From positions 1 through 8,772 of the forward strand of contig JAFDHS010000097.1 of the NCBI GenBank assembly GCA_019308655.1: DNA of 8,772 nt, given 5' to 3'. The notes beneath the pieces are model-generated. The model was not told the DNA's origin. It made no database searches and saw only the letters and a program-made list of their open reading frames with translations. Shown here one piece after another: positions 7,174 to 8,772 of the stretch. The position numbers and the translations under genes are program-made. The stretch is from Deltaproteobacteria bacterium. Its GTDB lineage: Bacteria > Desulfobacterota > Desulfobacteria > Desulfobacterales > JAFDHS01. Position 1 is the stretch's first letter. Each line of letters starts with the position of its first letter.

Positions 7174-7550
7174 CCCATAAGCCGAATTTTGTGTCCGATA
7201 CAGGTTACCCCGGACCGGATAACGATCATTCATCTAAGGGTGCCGGTTGCCGGACACCTCTTGCGACCTACCCGGGAACTTGGACGGGCAATCCTCAATC
7301 GTTCCTCTATTTGGTCTTGCACCGGGTGGGGTTTACCAAGCTTCCCCGGTCACCCGGAGAACTGGTGCGCTCTTACCGCACCTTTTCACCCTTACCACGT
7401 AAAATTATTTTACGTGGCGGTATACTTTCTGCTGCACTTTCCTTCATGTTGCCACGACTCCACGTTATGGAGCACCCTGCCCTGCGGTGTTCGGACTTTC
7501 CTCCGGACCAATCAAATTGATCCAGCGATCGTTCAGCCTGCTCTAACCGT
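7161..7550 (-). ncRNA. rnpB: RNase P RNA, bacterial type A
   Basis: Catalytic RNA that trims the 5' leader of precursor tRNAs. Read on the minus strand, the hallmarks occur in order: GGAGGAAAGTCCGAACACC; GGAAAGTGCAGCAGAAAG; a P12 hairpin whose arms are CCACGTAAAAT and ATTTTACGTGG; AGGGTGAAAAGGTGCGG followed by TAAGAGCGCACC; the L15 loop GGTAAACCCCACC, whose GGU pairs with tRNA CCA; and near the 3' end ATTCGGCTTATGGG. The termini close in a 13-bp P1 helix, ACGGTTAGAGCAG (7538-7550) against CTGCTCTGACCGT (7161-7173), which sets the ends. The length is about 390 nt. The gene starts 1 base after the stop of the zinc-ribbon gene, so it may be made from a promoter inside that gene or processed from a longer transcript. 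Type A follows from overall layout. Confidence 0.97.
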
Positions 7551-7551
7551 T

Positions 7552-8292
7552 TTACTCTTCCTCTTTAACCTTTTCTTCTTCCTCCCAATATATGATCCTC
7601 TGGCAATGGGGACAAAGCATCAAACCTTTAGAAGCCTGGAGTTTACTATACATCTGCGAAGGAATATTCATATGACAGCCTTGGCATACCCCATGCTTTG
7701 CAGGTTCAACTGCAGCGCCTGCTACCCGATCACGGATGAGATTGTATTTTTTCAGCAACCCGGCATCAATCTTCGCGTAAATTGTATTGAGTTCCTCATC
7801 AAAAGCAACAAGTTTCTTCTTCTCCAGCTCGGCTTCTTGCTTTATTTCGTCTTTTTCAGCAGTTATCTGCTCTTTTATTTGTAAATATTCAGCCGTCCTC
7901 GCTGAAATATTTTTTTCTTCTTCATCCATACGATCCAAAAATTGAAGTATTTCATCTTCAATTTGAGAGTTCCGCCTTTTTATCGTTTCAATTTCTTTTA
8001 ATAATAATCGATATTCTTTATTTGTCTTAACAGCCCTGAGATTTTCCTGGCTTTTTTCGATACGGGTCATGTTCATCTGCAAATCGGATTCTTTTGATCG
8101 GTAATTTTGCTTTAATTCACAGGCATCGGCCTCTTTTTCTTTTATGGTCGACTCAAACGCTTTGAGTCGGGTATCCAGAGTACCCAGCCTTTCGGGAAGA
8201 TCATTTAAAATTGAGTTTATCCGACCGACTTGCATTTCGATTTTTTGAAGTTTTATAAGATTATCTATCTGCGCTTTTGTGATACTCTTCAT
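7552..8292 (-). CDS. Coiled-coil protein with C-terminal C4 zinc ribbon (DUF164 / CT398-HP0958-like)
   Basis: A 246-residue cytoplasmic protein. Residues about 10-190 are a long charged coiled coil rich in Lys, Glu and Leu (for example LLLKEIETIKRRNSQIEDEI). The C-terminus holds a zinc ribbon, CQGC (203-206) with HMNIPSQMYSKLQ and then CPHCQRIIYW (227-236), four Cys in two CxxC pairs, followed by an acidic tail EEEEKVKEEE. This layout is that of the widespread zf-RING_7 family; Helicobacter HP0958 (FlgZ) and Chlamydia CT398 belong to it and are described as binding RNA or sigma-54/flagellar partners. Its function in this lineage is not settled. The start is ATG at 8290-8292 with only a weak GCGGAA upstream. 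It follows nif3 by 78 bases and abuts rnpB. The repeated company of nif3 and rnpB suggests an RNA-related role, which is inference. Confidence 0.88.
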   Translation of the reverse strand: MKSITKAQIDNLIKLQKIEMQVGRINSILNDLPERLGTLDTRLKAFESTIKEKEADACELKQNYRSKESDLQMNMTRIEKSQENLRAVKTNKEYRLLLKEIETIKRRNSQIEDEILQFLDRMDEEEKNISARTAEYLQIKEQITAEKDEIKQEAELEKKKLVAFDEELNTIYAKIDAGLLKKYNLIRDRVAGAAVEPAKHGVCQGCHMNIPSQMYSKLQASKGLMLCPHCQRIIYWEEEEKVKEEE

Positions 8293-8370
8293 ATTCTTTT
8301 CGTTCCGCTGTAAGATTAAGATGTTTCAGTCGGAAAGCATTTAAGTGAAACAAGACTTAAAACCTGATAC

Positions 8371-8772
8371 TTATAACACTATAAACGGATTTTTTTCAAG
8401 ACCGCAGGCCTCTACTTTTATGGTAAATCCTGATTCCGATAACTCTTTTTGAAGCCGTTTTTGTAATACCCCGACGATCAGACGCTCTGATTCAAAGTGA
8501 CCGATATCAATTAGCCCGAGGTTGACGGCCTCCACATCTCTTGCATCATGATATTTCAAATCCCCGCTTATATAAACCTGTGCTCCGGAAGAAAAAAAAT
8601 ATTCCATCATGCCGGAACCGCTTCCCGAGCATACAGCGACTTTTTTTATCTTTAACCCAGGTTCACCGGCAACTTTAACCGATTTAAGCCCCAGATTTTT
8701 TTTAATTTCCAAAGCAAAGGAAAAAAGATCCGTACTCTTTTCAAGCTCCCCGATACGCCCAAGCCCTTGACC
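8371..8772 (-). CDS. Nif3-like dinuclear metal-center protein, C-terminal part (cut by window edge)
   Basis: The last 133 codons of a Nif3/YbgI-family protein (annotated in databases as Nif3-like or GTP cyclohydrolase 1 type 2). The frame is open through the window edge: GQGLGRIGELEKSTDLFSFA precedes the internal TTG at 8710-8712, so that TTG is not the start. Diagnostic parts are VAVCSGSGSGMMEYFFSSGA, VYISGDLKYHDARD and IDIGHFESERL. The His and Glu of GHFESE are conserved metal ligands in the family, and the end EKNPFIVL is typical. Family members bind two metal ions and form toroidal hexamers; the physiological substrate is unproven. Upstream codons and the start lie outside the window. Confidence 0.93.
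   Translation of the reverse strand, partial: GQGLGRIGELEKSTDLFSFALEIKKNLGLKSVKVAGEPGLKIKKVAVCSGSGSGMMEYFFSSGAQVYISGDLKYHDARDVEAVNLGLIDIGHFESERLIVGVLQKRLQKELSESGFTIKVEACGLEKNPFIVL

Noticed and set aside
6985..7884. A long open frame on the plus strand across sufC, rnpB and the zinc-ribbon gene (also a shorter one at 7191-7520).
   Set aside because: It runs antisense to a clear RNase P RNA and two well-supported genes and shows no family character or ribosome-binding site.
8322..8361. Overlapping small inverted repeats (TTTAAGT with ACTTAAA; TGTTTCA with TGAAACA) between nif3 and the zinc-ribbon gene.
   Set aside because: The arms are only 7 bp, AT-rich and without a T tract; such matches are expected by chance in this sequence.
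8371..8712. Treating the TTG at 8710-8712 as the start of a small gene.
   Set aside because: The frame stays open to the window edge and the upstream codons read as Nif3 family sequence, so this is an internal Leu codon of a partial gene.

Overview
The window is a compact bacterial chromosome segment in which every supported gene lies on the minus strand. The best fit is an anaerobic Desulfobacterota-like (former Deltaproteobacteria) genome of moderate GC. This rests on the gene order nif3, coiled-coil zinc-ribbon gene, rnpB, on a two-gene SufC/SufB-type Fe-S assembly locus without sufA, sufS or sufE, on leuS followed by lptE (so the cell makes LPS), and on a type A RNase P RNA. The taxonomic call is inference from gene content, not from a marker search.

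In transcription order (high to low coordinates): the 3' part of a Nif3-family gene (8371-8772, cut by the window edge); a C4 zinc-ribbon coiled-coil protein (7552-8292); the RNase P RNA gene rnpB (about 7161-7550); sufC (6366-7124) overlapping sufB (5203-6378); a large protein with a C-terminal HPr-like phosphocarrier domain (3881-5193); an imperfect inverted-repeat block (about 3741-3880); ispD of the MEP isoprenoid pathway (3004-3711); a 307-base gap with no convincing gene; leuS (88-2696); and the first codons of the lipoprotein gene lptE (1-75). Most genes are housekeeping: tRNA processing, tRNA charging, Fe-S cluster assembly, isoprenoid synthesis and outer-membrane assembly. Fe-S assembly and the MEP pathway are functionally linked because IspG and IspH are Fe-S enzymes.

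The most unusual signal is a set of three short, perfect tandem duplications within about 3.7 kb. A 14-bp duplication in leuS (285-312) throws the conserved C-terminal 65 residues out of frame. An 8-bp duplication in the HPr-domain gene (4006-4021) throws its last 41 residues out of frame. A 15-bp duplication (3706-3735) covers the ispD start codon. Removing one copy from each of the first two restores an uninterrupted, family-like reading frame to a natural stop (864 aa and 434 aa). They are therefore very recent mutations, minority variants, or assembly or sequencing errors. Because leuS is essential, read-level checking matters.

Other points: lptE has no ATG/GTG/TTG at the position that would give a normal lipoprotein signal peptide and appears to use ATT; ispD has no visible Shine-Dalgarno; rnpB is squeezed between two coding genes with 1-base and 36-base gaps; and the HPr-domain protein, coupled to the suf genes, has a roughly 330-residue N-terminal region that I do not recognise.
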